Below are positions 22,909 to 23,927 of a DNA stretch of 23,927 nt, piece by piece (position 1 is the first letter of the stretch; the number at the start of each line of letters is the position of its first letter). The stretch covers positions 1-23,927 of the forward strand of contig CADATR010000007.1 of NCBI GenBank assembly GCA_902790885.1, given 5' to 3'. The notes beneath the pieces are model-generated. The model was not told where the DNA came from. It made no database searches and saw only the letters and a program-made list of their open reading frames with translations. Source of the stretch: an uncultured Eubacteriales bacterium (GTDB taxonomy: Bacteria > Bacillota_A > Clostridia > Peptostreptococcales > Anaerovoracaceae). The position numbers and the translations under genes are program-made.

Positions 22909-23927
22909 ATGACATTTAACGATACAGAAGATAAGACACTGAATATCAATACGGAACCCGAAGAGGAACAGCTCGAGCTCAATGACGAGCAGATAAGAGC
23001 TGCCGCTTTGGCGTACGCGAGATACCTGAAAGACAACGATCTCAGTCCGGGCGAGTCTGCTGAAGGAGAGCCTGAGGCTGCCGCAGATGAGCCTGCGGAG
23101 GCTCAGACAGAGCCGGGCGAAGAGATCCTGCAGACAAAGGAGCCCGAAGAGCCCGAAGAGGCCGGAGAGTCCGGGCAGACAGAAGAAAAAGAAGAGGCTC
23201 AGCAGGACGACAGCGGCGACAAGGATAAAAAGAGTGAAGCTCAAAAGGCTGCCGCACTTGAGATGATGCGCAAAAGAGAGGCTGCCAAGGCCCGTGACAG
23301 GGAGAAATTCCTGAAGGGCGGAAAGGATCCTTTCGCGGCTGTGATGAATGTGCACGATAAGGCTCAGGACGCGGTCGACAGAACTTTCGTCAACCTTGGC
23401 AAGGAAATCATCACAGACGCTCACCGCATAAGCTCGGCCTACAGAAACACCAGGCGCAGCATCGGCCTGGCCATTCTCGTTACGGGACTGCTGATCACCG
23501 GCATCCTCATCGTATTCGATATCTTCACGGTATATGAATACGCGTACAACGGCAAGGTTCTCGGATATGTAAAGAACCAGGAAGAGGTGACGGATGTACT
23601 TGATGTAGCCGGAAAACAGCTCACCAACAACAGCACAACAGAGGCTGACGTAAAGTTTGTGGCCAACCAGAATGTGACCTTCAATCCTGTGGACGGCAGA
23701 GGAAAGAGTACCGACGACTCGGACACGGTAGTCAATAAGCTGATATATATGACGGATATCGAGACAGAGGCCTACGCGGTTTACGACGGCGACAAGGTCG
23801 TGGCCATCGTAAAGGATCAGAACGATGCAGACAGCCTGCTGCTCCAGACAAAGGACGATCTTTCGGTACCTGACAACGGTATGGAACTCGTATCCGCCGA
23901 ATTCACCAACGAGCTGTCCGTAAAGCC
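22909..23927 (+). CDS. Membrane-anchored extracytoplasmic protein, N-terminal part (runs off the window)
   Basis: The frame begins with the ATG immediately after the previous stop (TAAATG) and stays open for 339 codons to the end of the window. Residues 1-120 are very rich in Glu, Ala, Pro, Gln and Asp. Residues about 120-184 are mixed charged, and one membrane helix lies at 185-207 (SIGLAILVTGLLITGILIVF). Outside follow repeats of the type VYEYAYNGKVLGYVKNQEEVTDVL and AYAVYDGDKVVAIVKDQNDADSLL. These resemble the region before G5 and M23 peptidase domains in clostridial cell-wall hydrolases. The catalytic part, if any, is beyond the window, so the function is a guess from this likeness. The frame and topology are clear. 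Confidence 0.75.
   Translation, partial: MTFNDTEDKTLNINTEPEEEQLELNDEQIRAAALAYARYLKDNDLSPGESAEGEPEAAADEPAEAQTEPGEEILQTKEPEEPEEAGESGQTEEKEEAQQDDSGDKDKKSEAQKAAALEMMRKREAAKARDREKFLKGGKDPFAAVMNVHDKAQDAVDRTFVNLGKEIITDAHRISSAYRNTRRSIGLAILVTGLLITGILIVFDIFTVYEYAYNGKVLGYVKNQEEVTDVLDVAGKQLTNNSTTEADVKFVANQNVTFNPVDGRGKSTDDSDTVVNKLIYMTDIETEAYAVYDGDKVVAIVKDQNDADSLLLQTKDDLSVPDNGMELVSAEFTNELSVK

Overview
The window looks like a chromosomal segment of a Bacillota bacterium, most likely an anaerobic Clostridia member of the Eubacteriales (family XIII-like or similar; the exact family is a guess). The grounds are a mid-range base composition (close to half G+C by eye), strong AGGAGG ribosome sites, a BMP-type nucleoside ABC transporter, a DnaD-type replication initiation protein, a PAS-GGDEF-DHH cyclic-di-AMP phosphodiesterase, and the low-GC Gram-positive gene order mnmE-mnmG-rsmG-parA-parB ... 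rplI-dnaB. The parA-parB genes with four parS-like sites place the segment near the replication origin.

Left part (1-10384) is a nucleoside uptake and salvage region. On the minus strand, tdk, psuK and psuG (cut by the window edge) form one overlapping run. Divergently on the plus strand lie a BMP lipoprotein, an intrinsic terminator, a tandem-ATPase ABC subunit and two permeases, closed by a second terminator. Then deoC, a uridine phosphorylase gene and deoB follow in one operon. Together the genes could import nucleosides, cleave them to base plus (deoxy)ribose-1-phosphate, isomerise the sugar with DeoB and split deoxyribose-5-phosphate with DeoC. PsuK/PsuG would salvage pseudouridine and Tdk thymidine. 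A 560-base AT-rich divergent region separates the two arms and holds palindromes around the lipoprotein ribosome site.

Middle part (10454-15422) holds the tRNA/rRNA modification genes mnmE, mnmG and rsmG. A minus-strand toxin-antitoxin module sits between mnmE and mnmG. Its AbrB/MazE-type antitoxin is intact and has a near-consensus promoter with an overlapping inverted-repeat operator. Its PIN-domain toxin has an in-frame TAA at codon 18 and looks inactivated.

Right part (15423-23927) begins with a 709-base noncoding parS region: four identical 16-bp sites, two of them within a duplicated 65-bp unit. After it come parA, parB, a GdpP-like phosphodiesterase lacking the usual membrane segment, rplI and dnaB. 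Next is a DnaD-domain protein whose C-terminus resembles the N-terminal helicase-binding region of DnaC/DnaI loaders, without their AAA+ ATPase. The last gene is the start of a membrane-anchored extracytoplasmic protein that runs off the window.

I found no rRNA, tRNA, CRISPR array or insertion sequence. The least ordinary signals are the DnaD/DnaC-N fusion, the broken toxin beside a live antitoxin, the soluble GdpP homologue and the duplicated parS array.
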